Assembly (NCBI RefSeq): GCF_902499045.1
Contig: NZ_CABVPL010000045.1
Location: forward strand, 1-62,810
DNA from: Burkholderia latens
GTDB taxonomy: Bacteria > Pseudomonadota > Gammaproteobacteria > Burkholderiales > Burkholderiaceae
Length of the DNA: 62,810 nt
Reading direction: 5' to 3'
Each line of letters begins with the position of its first letter. Positions within the stretch are counted from its first letter, which is position 1. This document shows positions 38,703 through 48,293 of the stretch, piece after piece. The notes under the pieces were generated by a model, which did no database searches, was not told where the DNA came from, and saw only the letters and a list, made by a program, of their open reading frames with translations. Position numbers and translations under genes: made by a program.

Positions 38703-39509
38703 CTACTGGTTGCCGGCCGTCTCCGACAGCCGCTTCATCGTCGCGATGCGCGCGCCGATCAGGTCGACGCGGCCCTCCTCGCCGACGAGCGGCGCCGTCG
38801 CATCGCGGAACGCGACCCACGCGCGCTGCGCCCGCACGAGCGTCGCGGCCGAATGCGCAGGCATCTTGCGGCGCAGCTTCTGGTAATAGCGGTTCAGGTC
38901 GAACAGCGCGTGTTCGCATGCGGCGTCCTGCACGCACGGCCGCACGCGGCGGATCGCCGGATCGCGCGGTGCGACGTTCGCCGGTTTGCCGCCCGGCGCC
39001 GCGGTGGTCGCGCCCTGCGCGCCGCTCGTCGCGACCGGCACCGCGGCCGGCGGCGGCGCATAGCGGTCGGCCGCCGCGCGCAGCGCGAGCGCGCGATCGC
39101 GCACCGGCTGCAGCTGCATGTCGGCGCTCGACATCGCGTACGACGTGCCGCGCGTCGTGTCGTATACGGCCTTCAGCAGCAGCACTTCGTCCTTGCGCCA
39201 CGTGACCCAGTGGCGCTGGCTGTCCTGCCAGCCGCGCTTCGCGTCGGCCGGCGCATCGTTCGACAGGCGCTGGTACGCGCGATCCATCACCGCCTGCCAC
39301 TGCTGCTGCGCTTCGCCCATGCACTGGATCTGGCCGGCCGTGGACGACCGGTCGCGCCGCGCGAGACACTGCCGCATCGCGACGTCGATCGGGTCGGCCG
39401 CGGCGACTTCCGCATGGGCCACGCCCGCGAGCCCCGTCAATCCTGCCGTCCAGACGACGAGCGCGGCCAGCGCCGCGCGCATCGTCCGGATTCGTCGCTG
39501 CGCCGCCAT
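38703..39509 (-). CDS. Exported LprI-family (DUF1311) protein
   Basis: A 268-residue predicted periplasmic protein. The signal peptide MRAALAALVVWTAGLTGLAG with cleavage after AHA is preceded by nine basic residues if translation starts at 39509. The body has the Cys/helix LprI-type pattern: CLARRDRSSTAGQIQCMGEAQQQWQAVMDRAY and HWVTWRKDE, then again QRAWVAFRDATAPL near the C-terminus. LprI-like proteins include lysozyme inhibitors, but many are uncharacterised. The ATG overlaps the stop codon of the decarboxylase gene as TGATG; an internal ATG at 39482 is an alternative start. Confidence 0.8.
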   Translation of the reverse strand: MAAQRRIRTMRAALAALVVWTAGLTGLAGVAHAEVAAADPIDVAMRQCLARRDRSSTAGQIQCMGEAQQQWQAVMDRAYQRLSNDAPADAKRGWQDSQRHWVTWRKDEVLLLKAVYDTTRGTSYAMSSADMQLQPVRDRALALRAAADRYAPPPAAVPVATSGAQGATTAAPGGKPANVAPRDPAIRRVRPCVQDAACEHALFDLNRYYQKLRRKMPAHSAATLVRAQRAWVAFRDATAPLVGEEGRVDLIGARIATMKRLSETAGNQ

Positions 39510-41788
39510 CAGTCGCGCACGCAGTCGACGAAGTACTCGACGCGACCGTTCACTTCTTCCGCGACGAGACCGTGGATGTCCGTATGGAAGCCCGGGAAAC
39601 GCTCGTTGAAGTCGCGCGCGAACCGCAGGTAGTTCACGATCGTCTTGTTGAAGCGCTCGCCCGGGATCAGCAGCGGAATACCCGGCGGATACGGCGTGAG
39701 CAGGATGCTCGTCACGCGGCCTTCGAGCTCGTCGAGCGGCACGCGGTCGATCTTGCGGTGCGCGAGCTTCGCGAACGCGTCCGACGGCTTCATCGCCGGC
39801 TCCATGTCCGACAGGTACATCTCCGTCGTCAGGCGCGCGATGTCGTTCGCACGGTACACGTCGTGAATCTGCGTGCACAGGTCGCGCAGGCCGACGCGCT
39901 CGTAGCGCGGGTGCTGCGCGACGAATTCCGGCAGCACGCGCCACAGCGGCTGGTTGTTGTCGTAGTCGTCCTTGAACTGCTGCAGCTCGGTCACCATCGA
40001 GTTCCAGCGGCCCTTCGTGATGCCGATCGTGAACATGATGAAGAACGAGTACAGCCCGGTCTTCTCGACGATGATCCCGTGCTCGGCCAGGTACTTCGTG
40101 ACGATCGCGGCCGGAATGCCCGTGTCGCCGAACTCGCCATCGACGTCGAGCCCCGGCGTGATGATCGTCGCCTTGATCGGGTCGAGCATGTTGAAGCCTT
40201 CCGCGAGCGGGCCGAAGCCGTGCCAGTGGTCGTTCGGCTTCAGCATCCAGTCGTCGCGCGAGCCGATGCCCTCTTCCGACAGGTCGTCCGGGCCCCACAC
40301 GCTGAAGAACCAGTCGTCGCCGTATTCGGCGTCGACCTTGCGCATCGCGCGGCGGAAGTCGATCGCCTCTGCGATCGATTCCTCGACGAGCGCGGTGCCG
40401 CCCGGCGGCTCCATCATCGCGGCCGCGACGTCGCACGACGCGATGATCGCGTACTGCGGGCTCGTCGACGTGTGCATCAGGTACGCCTCGTTGAAGCGGT
40501 GCTTGTCGAACGTGCGATTCTCCGAATCCTGCACGACGATCTGCGACGCCTGCGAGATGCCCGCGAGCAGCTTGTGCGTCGAGTGCGTCGCGAACACGAG
40601 CGCGCCCGTGCGCGGACGGCCGTCGCCGATCGCGTGCATGTCGCGGTAGAACGGGTGGAATGCCGCGTGCGGCAGCCACGCTTCGTCGAAGTGCAGCGTG
40701 TCGAGCAGGTCGCCGAGCAGATCCTTGATCATCTCGACGTTGTAGATGACGCCGTCGTACGTGCTCTGCGTGATCGTCAGGATGCGCGGCTTCAGGTCCG
40801 GGTTCTGGCGCAGCGCTTCGCGCGCGAACGGGTTCGCCTCGATCTTCTTGCGGATGTTCTCCGGCTTGAATTCGTCGCGCGGGATCGGCCCGATGATGCC
40901 GAAGTGGTTGCGCGTCGGCGTGAGGAACACCGGAATCGCGCCCGTCATCGTGATCGCGTGCAGGATCGACTTGTGGCAGTTGCGGTCGACCAGCACGATG
41001 TCGCCGGGGGCGACCGTCGCGTGCCACACGATCTTGTTCGACGTCGACGTGCCGTTGGTCACGAAGAACAGGTGATCGGCACTGAAGATGCGCGCGGCGT
41101 TGCGCTCGGACGCCGCGACCGGGCCCGTGTGATCGAGCAGCTGGCCGAGTTCGTCGACGGCGTTGCAGACGTCCGCGCGCAGCATGTTCTCGCCGAAGAA
41201 CTGGTGGAACATCTGGCCGAGCGGGTTCTTCAGGAACGCGACGCCGCCCGAGTGGCCGGGGCAGTGCCACGAATACGAGCCTTCGTCCGCGTACTTCACC
41301 AGTTCCTTGAAGAACGGCGGCGCGAGCGAGTCGAGATAGACCTTCGCCTCGCGGATGATGTGGCGCGCGACGAATTCCGGCGTGTCCTCGAACATGTGGA
41401 TGAACCCGTGCAGTTCGCGCAGGATGTCGTTCGGCAGGTGGCGCGACGTGCGCGTCTCGCCGTACAGGAAGATCGGGATGTCCGCGTTGCGGCGGCGCAC
41501 TTCGGTGACGAACGCGCGCAGCTCGATGATCGCGGTCGCGAGTTCGGGCAGCTCGCCGTCCGGGCCGGTTTCGCCGAGCATGAGTTCGTCGTCGTCGATC
41601 GACAGGATGAAGCATGACGCGCGGCTCGATTGCTGCGCGAACGACGTCAGATCGCCGTAGCTCGTGAGGCCGAGGACTTCGGCGCCCTCCTTCTCGATCG
41701 CTTCGGCCAGCGCCCGGATGCCGGAGCCCGAGATGTTCTCGGAGCGGAAATCTTCGTCGATGATCACGACGGGGAAACGAAACTTCAT
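39509..41788 (-). CDS. Orn/Lys/Arg decarboxylase, class I biodegradative type
   Basis: A 759-residue PLP enzyme. The N-terminal wing domain (FPVVIIDEDFRSENISGSGIRALAEAI) resembles a receiver fold, as in AdiA, CadA and SpeF. The PLP domain has the Schiff-base Lys406 in STHKLLAGISQAS, plus HFDEAWLPHAAFHPF and CHKSILHA. The large C-terminal domain ends in a typical YFVDCVRD. Family members consume a proton while making agmatine, cadaverine or putrescine. Which amino acid it uses is not clear from sequence. No antiporter gene is nearby; the downstream LprI-like gene is translationally coupled. Confidence 0.92.
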   Translation of the reverse strand: MKFRFPVVIIDEDFRSENISGSGIRALAEAIEKEGAEVLGLTSYGDLTSFAQQSSRASCFILSIDDDELMLGETGPDGELPELATAIIELRAFVTEVRRRNADIPIFLYGETRTSRHLPNDILRELHGFIHMFEDTPEFVARHIIREAKVYLDSLAPPFFKELVKYADEGSYSWHCPGHSGGVAFLKNPLGQMFHQFFGENMLRADVCNAVDELGQLLDHTGPVAASERNAARIFSADHLFFVTNGTSTSNKIVWHATVAPGDIVLVDRNCHKSILHAITMTGAIPVFLTPTRNHFGIIGPIPRDEFKPENIRKKIEANPFAREALRQNPDLKPRILTITQSTYDGVIYNVEMIKDLLGDLLDTLHFDEAWLPHAAFHPFYRDMHAIGDGRPRTGALVFATHSTHKLLAGISQASQIVVQDSENRTFDKHRFNEAYLMHTSTSPQYAIIASCDVAAAMMEPPGGTALVEESIAEAIDFRRAMRKVDAEYGDDWFFSVWGPDDLSEEGIGSRDDWMLKPNDHWHGFGPLAEGFNMLDPIKATIITPGLDVDGEFGDTGIPAAIVTKYLAEHGIIVEKTGLYSFFIMFTIGITKGRWNSMVTELQQFKDDYDNNQPLWRVLPEFVAQHPRYERVGLRDLCTQIHDVYRANDIARLTTEMYLSDMEPAMKPSDAFAKLAHRKIDRVPLDELEGRVTSILLTPYPPGIPLLIPGERFNKTIVNYLRFARDFNERFPGFHTDIHGLVAEEVNGRVEYFVDCVRD

Positions 41789-41869
41789 GGGCGATTCTCC
41801 AAAAAGAACGACCGCGGCGCGTCACGCGCAGCGGTCACCCGAAAACTGGTGAGACGTTATGCAACCAGA

Positions 41870-42439
41870 TCAGGTTTTCGGCAGCGTGACACCGCGCTGC
41901 CCCTGATACTTGCCGCCGCGATCGGCGTACGACACGTCGCACACTTCGTCGCTTTCGAAGAACAGCACCTGCGCGACGCCTTCGTTCGCGTAGATCTTCG
42001 CGGGCAGCGGCGTGGTATTCGAGAATTCCAGCGTGACGTAGCCTTCCCATTCGGGTTCGAACGGCGTCACGTTGACGATGATCCCGCAGCGCGCGTAGGT
42101 CGACTTGCCGAGGCAGACGGTGAGCACGGTGCGCGGAATGCGGAAATATTCGACGGTGCGGGCCAGCGCGAACGAGTTCGGCGGGATGATGCACACGTCG
42201 CCCTTGAAATCGACAAACGAACCTTCGTCGAAGTTCTTCGGATCGACGATCGTCGAGTTGATGTTGGTGAAGATCTTGAATTCGTCCGCGCAGCGGATGT
42301 CGTAGCCGTAGCTCGACGTGCCGTAGCTGACGATCCTGCGACCGTCCTCGGATGCGCGAACCTGATCGGGCACGAATGGCTCAATCATCTTGTGTTCTTC
42401 GGCCATGCGCCGAATCCACTTGTCGGACTTGATGCTCAT
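41870..42439 (-). CDS. dcd: dCTP deaminase
   Basis: A 189-residue trimeric enzyme converting dCTP to dUTP for thymidylate synthesis. The start [19 protein letters not shown] and the conserved segments [32 protein letters not shown] and [12 protein letters not shown] are those of bacterial Dcd. The catalytic Glu lies in the [16 protein letters not shown] segment. It lies 81 bases upstream of the decarboxylase gene on the same strand. Confidence 0.95.
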
Positions 42440-42481
42440 GCCGGCCTCCGCAGGGCCGTCCCAACGGCGCAGCAGGGAATT

Positions 42482-42534
42482 CGCGGAGCATCGCTCCGCG
42501 CCTGCATGGCCGGCCGGCTTTGCAAAGCCGGCCG
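42482..42534. repeat. Two strong palindromes upstream of dcd
   Basis: CGCGGAGC (42482-42489) pairs with GCTCCGCG (42493-42500) over a three-base loop. It is followed by a perfect 24-base palindrome centred on TTTGCAAA (42511-42534). More GC-rich inverted pieces follow to about 42580. They fill the 267-base gap between dcd and the SodC-like gene, and may be a terminator or an interspersed repeat. Confidence 0.7.
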
Positions 42535-42706
42535 CGGGCGGCAGGCCGTGCCCGCCGCGGACAGCGAACGAAGTGAGCGTTGGGGTCGTTTCATTTCAGG
42601 GCGCCTGGAAACGCTGCGTGACGGTAAGTGGAGGCCGCCGGTTCGGGACGGCGGCCGGGAAAGGCGCACATTTTACGCGATCGTCGGCTCGCGCACGCGG
42701 CGGCCG

Positions 42707-43243
42707 TCAACGGATCACGCCGCAGGCGAGCGCGGGCCCCGCGCCATGCTGCGGAAACGCCGGATCGCTCGACTCGCGGTGCACCAGCGCCGCGCGGTTC
42801 AGCGCGGAGCGCACGCCGTCGAGGGCCAGATCGGGCGCGACGACGAAACCGGCCGCGACACCGTTGGCATCCGCATGGATGTTGCCGAGATCGCCGGCGA
42901 CACGCGCCCCGGCGCGCAGCCGGTCGGCGGCCGGTGCGAACACCGGGCCGGCGCTCGAGCCGTCGCCCGCGTTGCAGTCGCCGCGTTCGTGCACCTGCAG
43001 CGCGTGATCGCTGTTCGGCGGCAGACCGACCAGGTTGTACGTGACCTGGACGCCGTCCGGGCGTTCGACGAACGTCACCGCGCCGCGCGTCTGCGAGCCG
43101 ACGGTCGGCTGCAGTTGCGCGTCGGCGCGCTTTTCGTGCGACGAGGAGAAAGAGGTACAGCCGGCCAGGAGGCCCAGCGCGGCGGCGGCCAGCAGCGCGC
43201 GCTGCACGCGGCCGGCGCGCACGCCGTGATGTCGTTGGTTCAT
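42707..43243 (-). CDS. Cu,Zn-superoxide dismutase-like lipoprotein with lost metal ligands
   Basis: A 178-residue exported protein. A lipoprotein signal ends LLAGC with Cys29 as the lipidation site. The rest follows the SodC fold: HALQVHERGDC, then GPVFAP, AGDLGNIHADANGVA and RAALVHRESSDP. Compared with active enzymes the first copper ligand is replaced (Gln83), the His of GPHFNP is Val101, and the zinc ligand His residues of the loop are missing; His85, His155 and the disulfide Cys90/Cys174 remain. It therefore probably lacks normal dismutase activity. I start at the ATG at 43243; the frame is open upstream. Confidence 0.8.
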   Translation of the reverse strand: MNQRHHGVRAGRVQRALLAAAALGLLAGCTSFSSSHEKRADAQLQPTVGSQTRGAVTFVERPDGVQVTYNLVGLPPNSDHALQVHERGDCNAGDGSSAGPVFAPAADRLRAGARVAGDLGNIHADANGVAAGFVVAPDLALDGVRSALNRAALVHRESSDPAFPQHGAGPALACGVIR

Positions 43244-43376
43244 TCGATCCTCATGCCGGCTGGCGGCCGTTCGACACGGCGGCCATGCCGGGCGGGTAAA
43301 GGGACCCGGGAAAAGTCGCCATGATACCGCGCCTCGCGGCGCCGTAAACAGCGTGAGGCCCCGCCCCGCAAGGGTT

Positions 43377-44468
43377 TTACGTATTTTGAACAACGATCGA
43401 CGGGAACTTCGACGTCATGTCGCGCGCGCGCTCGGCGATCGCCAGCGCGACCCCGCGCGCGATGTCGCGATAGCGCCGCGCCAGCGCGCCGTCCGGCTCG
43501 GCCGCGACCGTCGGCGAGCCGCTGTCGGCGCGCTCGCGGATCGCGATGTCGAGCGGCAGGCTACCGAGCACGGTCACGCCGTAGTCCTGCGCCATCCGCT
43601 CGGCGCCGCCCGCGCCGAAGATGTGCTCTTCGTGCCCGCAGTTCGAGCACACGTGGATGCTCATGTTCTCGACGATCCCGAGGATCGGAATCCCGACCTT
43701 CTCGAACATCTTCAGGCCCTTCTTCGCGTCGAGCAGCGCGATGTCCTGCGGCGTCGTGACGATCACGGCGCCCGTCACCGGCACGCGCTGCGCGAGCGTG
43801 AGCTGGATGTCGCCCGTGCCCGGCGGCATGTCGACGATCAGGTAGTCGAGCTCGCGCCAGTTCGTCTGGCGCAGCAGCTGCTCGAGCGCGGACGTCGCCA
43901 TCGGGCCGCGCCACACCATCGGATTGTCTTCCTCGATCAGGAAACCGATCGAGTTCGCCTGCAGCCCGTGGCCGACCAGCGGGTTCATCGACTGGTTGTC
44001 CGGCGACTCGGGGCGCTGGCCGTGGATGCCGAGCATCGTCGGCAGCGACGGGCCGTAAATGTCGGCGTCGAGAATGCCGACCGACGCGCCTTCCGCGGCA
44101 AGCGCGAGCGCGAGGTTCACGGCCGTCGTGCTCTTGCCGACGCCGCCCTTGCCCGACGCGACCGCGACGATGTTCTTCACGTTCGGCAGCAGCTTCACGC
44201 CGCGCTGGACCGTGTGCGCGACGATCTCCTGCGACACGGCGACGCGCGCATCGCGCACGCCCGGTACAGCCGTCAGCGCAGCGGCGACGCGTGCGCGCAC
44301 GTCGTCGTGCTGGCTGCGCGCCGGATAACCGAGCACCACGTCGACCGCCACGGCGTCGCCGTCGATCGCGACGTTGCGCACGCCTTTGTTCGCCGCATAC
44401 GGACGGCCGGTATTGGGATCGACGACGGCCGCCAGCGCGGCGTCGACTTGTGCCCGGTCAATGCTCAT
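43377..44468 (-). CDS. Mrp/ApbC iron-sulfur cluster carrier P-loop ATPase
   Basis: A 363-residue cytoplasmic protein. A short MIP18/DUF59 domain (about 1-90) is followed by the Mrp ATPase domain with the deviant Walker A GKGGVGKST near 107 and DADIYGPSLPTMLG. The CSNCGHEEHIFG segment has the CxxC used to hold a bridging Fe-S cluster between two subunits. It donates Fe-S clusters to apoproteins. Start at the ATG at 44468. It is divergent from the OmpA-family lipoprotein gene. Confidence 0.93.
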   Translation of the reverse strand: MSIDRAQVDAALAAVVDPNTGRPYAANKGVRNVAIDGDAVAVDVVLGYPARSQHDDVRARVAAALTAVPGVRDARVAVSQEIVAHTVQRGVKLLPNVKNIVAVASGKGGVGKSTTAVNLALALAAEGASVGILDADIYGPSLPTMLGIHGQRPESPDNQSMNPLVGHGLQANSIGFLIEEDNPMVWRGPMATSALEQLLRQTNWRELDYLIVDMPPGTGDIQLTLAQRVPVTGAVIVTTPQDIALLDAKKGLKMFEKVGIPILGIVENMSIHVCSNCGHEEHIFGAGGAERMAQDYGVTVLGSLPLDIAIRERADSGSPTVAAEPDGALARRYRDIARGVALAIAERARDMTSKFPSIVVQNT

Positions 44469-44821
44469 CGAAACTCCGTGAAAACGTTTTTCTCTCGCGC
44501 AAACGTCAAGAAATATCAAATAACGCTGCGAAAAGCGGGAAAAGTGAAAGAATCTGTTGCACGCCATTGCGCGAACGCGCGCGGCGGAGCAAGCTTCGCG
44601 TGCGGCATGCTATGGGGCCAAATCGGCCGCCAACCGCCTATATTGTAGAGGCTGACGCGTCACCCTGTCCGAACAGCCACGCTGGCGAACAGGGCATGCG
44701 GCCGCCTCGGCGGCTGCCGCGAGCGCGGGCCTGCCCTCCTTTTTTCGGGCAGTTCGTGCTGGGAGCCGTCACTGTTGTTTGTCGTCGTTGTCGACTCGTT
44801 CAACCAAGAGAGGAATCCAAG
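44469..44821. other. Intergenic region between mrp and the OmpA-family gene
   Basis: A 353-base divergent gap. The mrp-proximal 90 bases are A-rich. A TATATT hexamer at 44639-44644 might be a -10 element for the lipoprotein gene, but no matching -35 is seen. Near 44727-44751 a CTGCCC/GGGCAG stem encloses six Ts. AAGAGAGGAA at about 44806-44815 is the Shine-Dalgarno for the gene at 44822. Confidence 0.5.
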
Positions 44822-45463
44822 ATGAACATGAAAATCGCGACCCGCCTGTCCGTTTTCGCACTCGCCGGCGCACTGCTGGCAGGCTGCGCCACCCAGCAAG
44901 GCAACAACACGGCCGTCGGCACCGGCACGGGTGCGGCGCTGGGCGCGGGCATCGGCGCACTGGCCGGTGGCGGCAAGGGCGCGGCGATCGGCGCGGGCGT
45001 CGGCGCGCTGGTCGGCGGCGTGACGGGTTACAACTGGCAGGCGATCAAGAACAAGCTGGCGCCGTCGGCAGCGAAGACGGGCACGCAAGTGACCGAGCAG
45101 CCGGACGGCTCGCTGAAGCTGAACGTGCCGAGCTCGGTCACGTTCGCGACCAACCAGTACGCGATCACGCCGGCCTTCACGCCGCTGCTGAACGATCTGG
45201 CGACGACGCTGAACCAGAACCCGCAGGTGACGGCGTCGATCATCGGCTACACGGACAGCACGGGTTCGCAGCAACTGAACCAGACGCTGTCGCAGAACCG
45301 CGCGCAGAGCGTCGTGAACGCGCTCGTGCAGCGTGGCGTCGCCGGCGGCCGCCTGTCGGCACAGGGGATGGGCCCGTCGAACCCGATCGCGGACAACGCG
45401 ACCGAAGCCGGCCGCGCACAAAACCGCCGCGTCGAAATCTACCTGCGCGCAGCGCAGCAATAA
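44822..45463 (+). CDS. OmpA-family lipoprotein (YiaD-like)
   Basis: A 213-residue outer-membrane lipoprotein. The lipobox is LAGC (Cys near residue 22). It is followed by a glycine-zipper region (GTGTGAALGAGIGALAGGGKGAAIGAGVGALVGG) and a C-terminal OmpA peptidoglycan-binding domain with GYTDSTGSQQLNQTLSQNRAQSV and NRRVEIYL. It probably tethers the outer membrane to peptidoglycan. The glycine zipper is typical of the YiaD/Pcp-like group. A clear terminator follows at 45646. Confidence 0.9.
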   Translation: MNMKIATRLSVFALAGALLAGCATQQGNNTAVGTGTGAALGAGIGALAGGGKGAAIGAGVGALVGGVTGYNWQAIKNKLAPSAAKTGTQVTEQPDGSLKLNVPSSVTFATNQYAITPAFTPLLNDLATTLNQNPQVTASIIGYTDSTGSQQLNQTLSQNRAQSVVNALVQRGVAGGRLSAQGMGPSNPIADNATEAGRAQNRRVEIYLRAAQQ

Positions 45464-45841
45464 GCAGCGCAACGACGGTAAACGGGGCCGTGCGCACTGC
45501 GTGCAGCCCCGCTCCACAAGGCTTTCCGCGGGGTTCGTAACAAATCGAAAAAAATTTCGAACTTCTGTCGCGACCCGCGGTCTCTCTTTACGGTACGCGG
45601 CTGGCGCTGCCGGCGCGTCACCATTCTCCTCTTGTCGTTGTTGCTCCGGGGCCGTATCCGCCCCGGTTTTTTTTGCCCGTAATTTCCCTGCTGCGCCGCA
45701 ACATTTCGCGGTGCCGCACGCCGCCGCCGCGCTCGCGGCGCTCGCTGCGCCCGGCCTGCGGCACCCGCCCCGGCTGACCTGCCCGCGCCCCTGCTAGAAT
45801 CGCAGTTTCCGTCGTTTTCCCGCCGTTCTTCTACACACCCT
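45464..45841. other. Intergenic region upstream of metG
   Basis: A 378-base gap. The left part is the 3' end of the lipoprotein transcript, with an A/T-rich stretch at 45545-45560 and the terminator at 45646. Between about 45690 and 45840 there are dense GC-rich sequences and presumably the metG promoter. I see no T-box or other riboswitch fold. Confidence 0.5.
45646..45674 (+). terminator. Rho-independent terminator downstream of the OmpA-family gene
   Basis: CCGGGGC (45646-45652) and GCCCCGG (45660-45666) form a seven-base stem with a seven-base loop, followed by eight Ts. It lies about 180 bases after the stop codon. Confidence 0.88.
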
Positions 45842-48004
45842 ATGTCCGCATCCGACCTCACTTCCGTGCAGGCCGCGGCGCCGCAAGGCAGCCGCCAGAT
45901 CCTCGTTACGTCCGCACTGCCCTATGCCAACGGGCAGATCCACATCGGCCATCTGGTCGAATACATCCAGACCGACATCTGGGTGCGGACGCTGCGAATG
46001 CACGGCCATGAGGTCTACTACATCGGTGCCGACGACACGCACGGCACGCCGGTCATGCTGCGCGCGGAGAAGGAAGGCCTCACGCCGAAGCAGCTGATCG
46101 ATCGCGTGTGGACCGAGCACAAGCGCGACTTCGACAGCTTCGGCGTGTCGTTCGACAACTTCTACTCGACCGATTCGGACGAGAACCGCGTGCTCAGCGA
46201 GAAGATCTACCTCGCGCTGAAGGAAAACGGCCTGATCGCCGAGCGCGAGATCGAGCAGGCGTACGATCCCGTCAAGGAAATGTTCCTGCCGGACCGCTTC
46301 ATCAAGGGCGAGTGCCCGAAGTGCCACGCGAAGGACCAGTACGGCGACAGCTGCGAAGTGTGCGGCTCGACCTACTTGCCGACCGAACTGCTGAATCCGT
46401 ACTCGGTCGTGTCCGGCGCGACGCCGGTGCGCAAGACGTCGACGCACTACTTCTTCCGCCTGTCCGACCCGCGCTGCGAGTCGTTCCTGCGCGAATGGGT
46501 CAGCGGCCTCGCGCAGCCGGAAGCCACCAACAAGATGCGCGAATGGCTGGGCGACGCCGGTGAGGCGAAGCTCGCCGACTGGGACATCTCGCGCGACGCG
46601 CCGTACTTCGGCTTCGAGATCCCCGGCGCGCCCGGCAAGTACTTCTACGTGTGGCTCGACGCGCCGGTCGGCTACTACGCGAGCTTCAAGAACCTGTGCG
46701 ACCGCAAGGGCATCGACTTCGACGCGTGGATCCGCTCCGGCTCGACCGCCGAGCAGTACCACTTCATCGGCAAGGACATCCTGTATTTCCACACGCTGTT
46801 CTGGCCGGCGATGCTCGAGTTCTCGGGCCATCGCACGCCGACCAACGTGTTCGCGCACGGCTTCCTGACGGTCGACGGCGCGAAGATGTCGAAGTCGCGC
46901 GGCACGTTCATCACCGCGCAGAGCTACATCGACACGGGCCTGAACCCCGAATGGCTGCGCTACTACTTCGCCGCGAAGCTGAACGCGACGATGGAAGACA
47001 TCGACCTGAACCTCGACGACTTCCAGGCGCGCGTGAACAGCGACCTCGTCGGCAAGTACGTGAACATCGCGAGCCGTGCGGCCGGCTTCCTGATCAAGCG
47101 TTTCGACGGCCGCGTGCAGGACAGCGCGATGAACCATCCGCTCGTCGCGAAGCTGCGCGACGCGATTCCGGCGATCGCCGCGCACTACGAAGCGCGCGAA
47201 TACAGCCGCGCGCTGCGCCAGACGATGGAGCTCGCGGACGAAGTGAACGCGTACGTCGACAGCGCTAAGCCGTGGGAACTCGCGAAGGACCCGGCCAATG
47301 CGGTTGCGCTGCACGAAACCTGCAGCGTGAGCCTCGAGGCATTCCGCCTGCTGTCGCTCGCGCTGAAGCCGGTGATGCCGCGCGTGGCCGAAGCGGTCGA
47401 AGCGTTCTTCGGCATCGCGCCACTGGTGTGGGCCGATGCGGCGAAGCCGCTGTCGTCGGCGCAGCCGATCAGTGCGTACCAGCACCTGATGACGCGTGTC
47501 GACGCGAAACAGATCGACGCGCTGCTCGCCGCGAACCGCGATTCGCTGCAGGCCGATGCGGCCAGCGCCGCGGCCGCCGGAGCGGCCGCTGCCAACGCCG
47601 CGAAGGATGCGAAGAGCGCGAAGGCGAACGCGAAGCCCGCCGCCGCGAACGGGGCGGACGACGGCCCGATCTCGATCGACGATTTCGCGAAGGTCGACCT
47701 GCGCATCGCGAAGATCGTCGCGTGCCAGGCCGTCGAAGGCTCGGACAAGCTGCTGCAGCTCACGCTCGACATCGGCGAGGAAAAGACCCGCAACGTGTTC
47801 TCGGGCATCAAGTCCGCGTACCAGCCCGAGCAACTCGTCGGCAAGCTGACGGTGATGGTCGCGAACCTCGCGCCGCGCAAGATGAAGTTCGGCCTGTCCG
47901 AAGGGATGGTGCTTGCCGCGTCGGCGGCTGACGAGAAAGCCGAGCCGGGCCTGTACATCCTCGAGCCGCACAGCGGCGCGAAGCCGGGCATGCGCGTGAA
48001 GTAA
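45842..48004 (+). CDS. metG: Methionyl-tRNA synthetase
   Basis: A 720-residue class I aminoacyl-tRNA synthetase. The HIGH motif is intact (HIGH in [10 protein letters not shown]), KMSKS is present ([11 protein letters not shown]), and the zinc-binding loop has four Cys in [17 protein letters not shown]. The anticodon-binding helical domain is followed by an Ala/Lys-rich linker (about 575-605) and a C-terminal tRNA-binding (Arc1p/EMAP-like) domain ([12 protein letters not shown] onwards), which dimerises E. coli-type MetRS. It is followed by an ideal terminator, and the T6SS cassette starts beyond. Confidence 0.96.
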   Translation: MSASDLTSVQAAAPQGSRQILVTSALPYANGQIHIGHLVEYIQTDIWVRTLRMHGHEVYYIGADDTHGTPVMLRAEKEGLTPKQLIDRVWTEHKRDFDSFGVSFDNFYSTDSDENRVLSEKIYLALKENGLIAEREIEQAYDPVKEMFLPDRFIKGECPKCHAKDQYGDSCEVCGSTYLPTELLNPYSVVSGATPVRKTSTHYFFRLSDPRCESFLREWVSGLAQPEATNKMREWLGDAGEAKLADWDISRDAPYFGFEIPGAPGKYFYVWLDAPVGYYASFKNLCDRKGIDFDAWIRSGSTAEQYHFIGKDILYFHTLFWPAMLEFSGHRTPTNVFAHGFLTVDGAKMSKSRGTFITAQSYIDTGLNPEWLRYYFAAKLNATMEDIDLNLDDFQARVNSDLVGKYVNIASRAAGFLIKRFDGRVQDSAMNHPLVAKLRDAIPAIAAHYEAREYSRALRQTMELADEVNAYVDSAKPWELAKDPANAVALHETCSVSLEAFRLLSLALKPVMPRVAEAVEAFFGIAPLVWADAAKPLSSAQPISAYQHLMTRVDAKQIDALLAANRDSLQADAASAAAAGAAAANAAKDAKSAKANAKPAAANGADDGPISIDDFAKVDLRIAKIVACQAVEGSDKLLQLTLDIGEEKTRNVFSGIKSAYQPEQLVGKLTVMVANLAPRKMKFGLSEGMVLAASAADEKAEPGLYILEPHSGAKPGMRVK

Positions 48005-48025
48005 GCGGCGCGCTGCTCACGCAAC

Positions 48026-48059
48026 AACCCCGCACGCAGGTAGCGTGCGGGGTTTTTTT
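48026..48059 (+). terminator. Rho-independent terminator of metG
   Basis: A 12-base stem (48026-48037 with 48043-48054), five-base loop and a seven-T tract, starting 22 bases after the stop codon. Confidence 0.95.
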
Positions 48060-48195
48060 ATGCCCGCGCCACGCCGTTGCCGATGCTGGCCCGCGAGCGC
48101 CAATGACATCGACCGCACGCTTCTCCCCTTTTGCAACGGCCTGCGAGATTACCGCGACGCCAACGCAAAAATTCGTCAAAACGATACATGTCCTA

Positions 48196-48211
48196 TGGAT
48201 TCAATGCTGCA
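48196..48211 (+). promoter_or_regulatory. Weak candidate sigma-54 promoter upstream of hcp
   Basis: TGG at 48196-48198 and TGCA at 48208-48211 place GG and GC exactly ten bases apart, the spacing of -24/-12 sigma-54 elements. The flanking bases match the consensus only in part (CTGCA for TTGCA). T6SS genes elsewhere can be sigma-54 dependent. This is a weak prediction. Confidence 0.25.
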
Positions 48212-48293
48212 GGATGAGTAACTTTTCATATGAAGCACTTTGAGCGGCAGAGAAGTGCCTTCGATTTCTCGATAATCCGACAGGAGAAGTGAG

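Noticed and set aside
39572-41617. A 681-codon open frame antisense to the decarboxylase gene
   Set aside because: Its composition is Arg/Val/Asp/Glu-heavy with no recognisable domain, and the real gene on the other strand has a complete PLP enzyme. In DNA this GC-rich, shadow frames stay open by chance. The same applies to the long antisense frames at 4859-6832, 7667-9544, 50983-54066 and 30207-34382 (beyond hemC).
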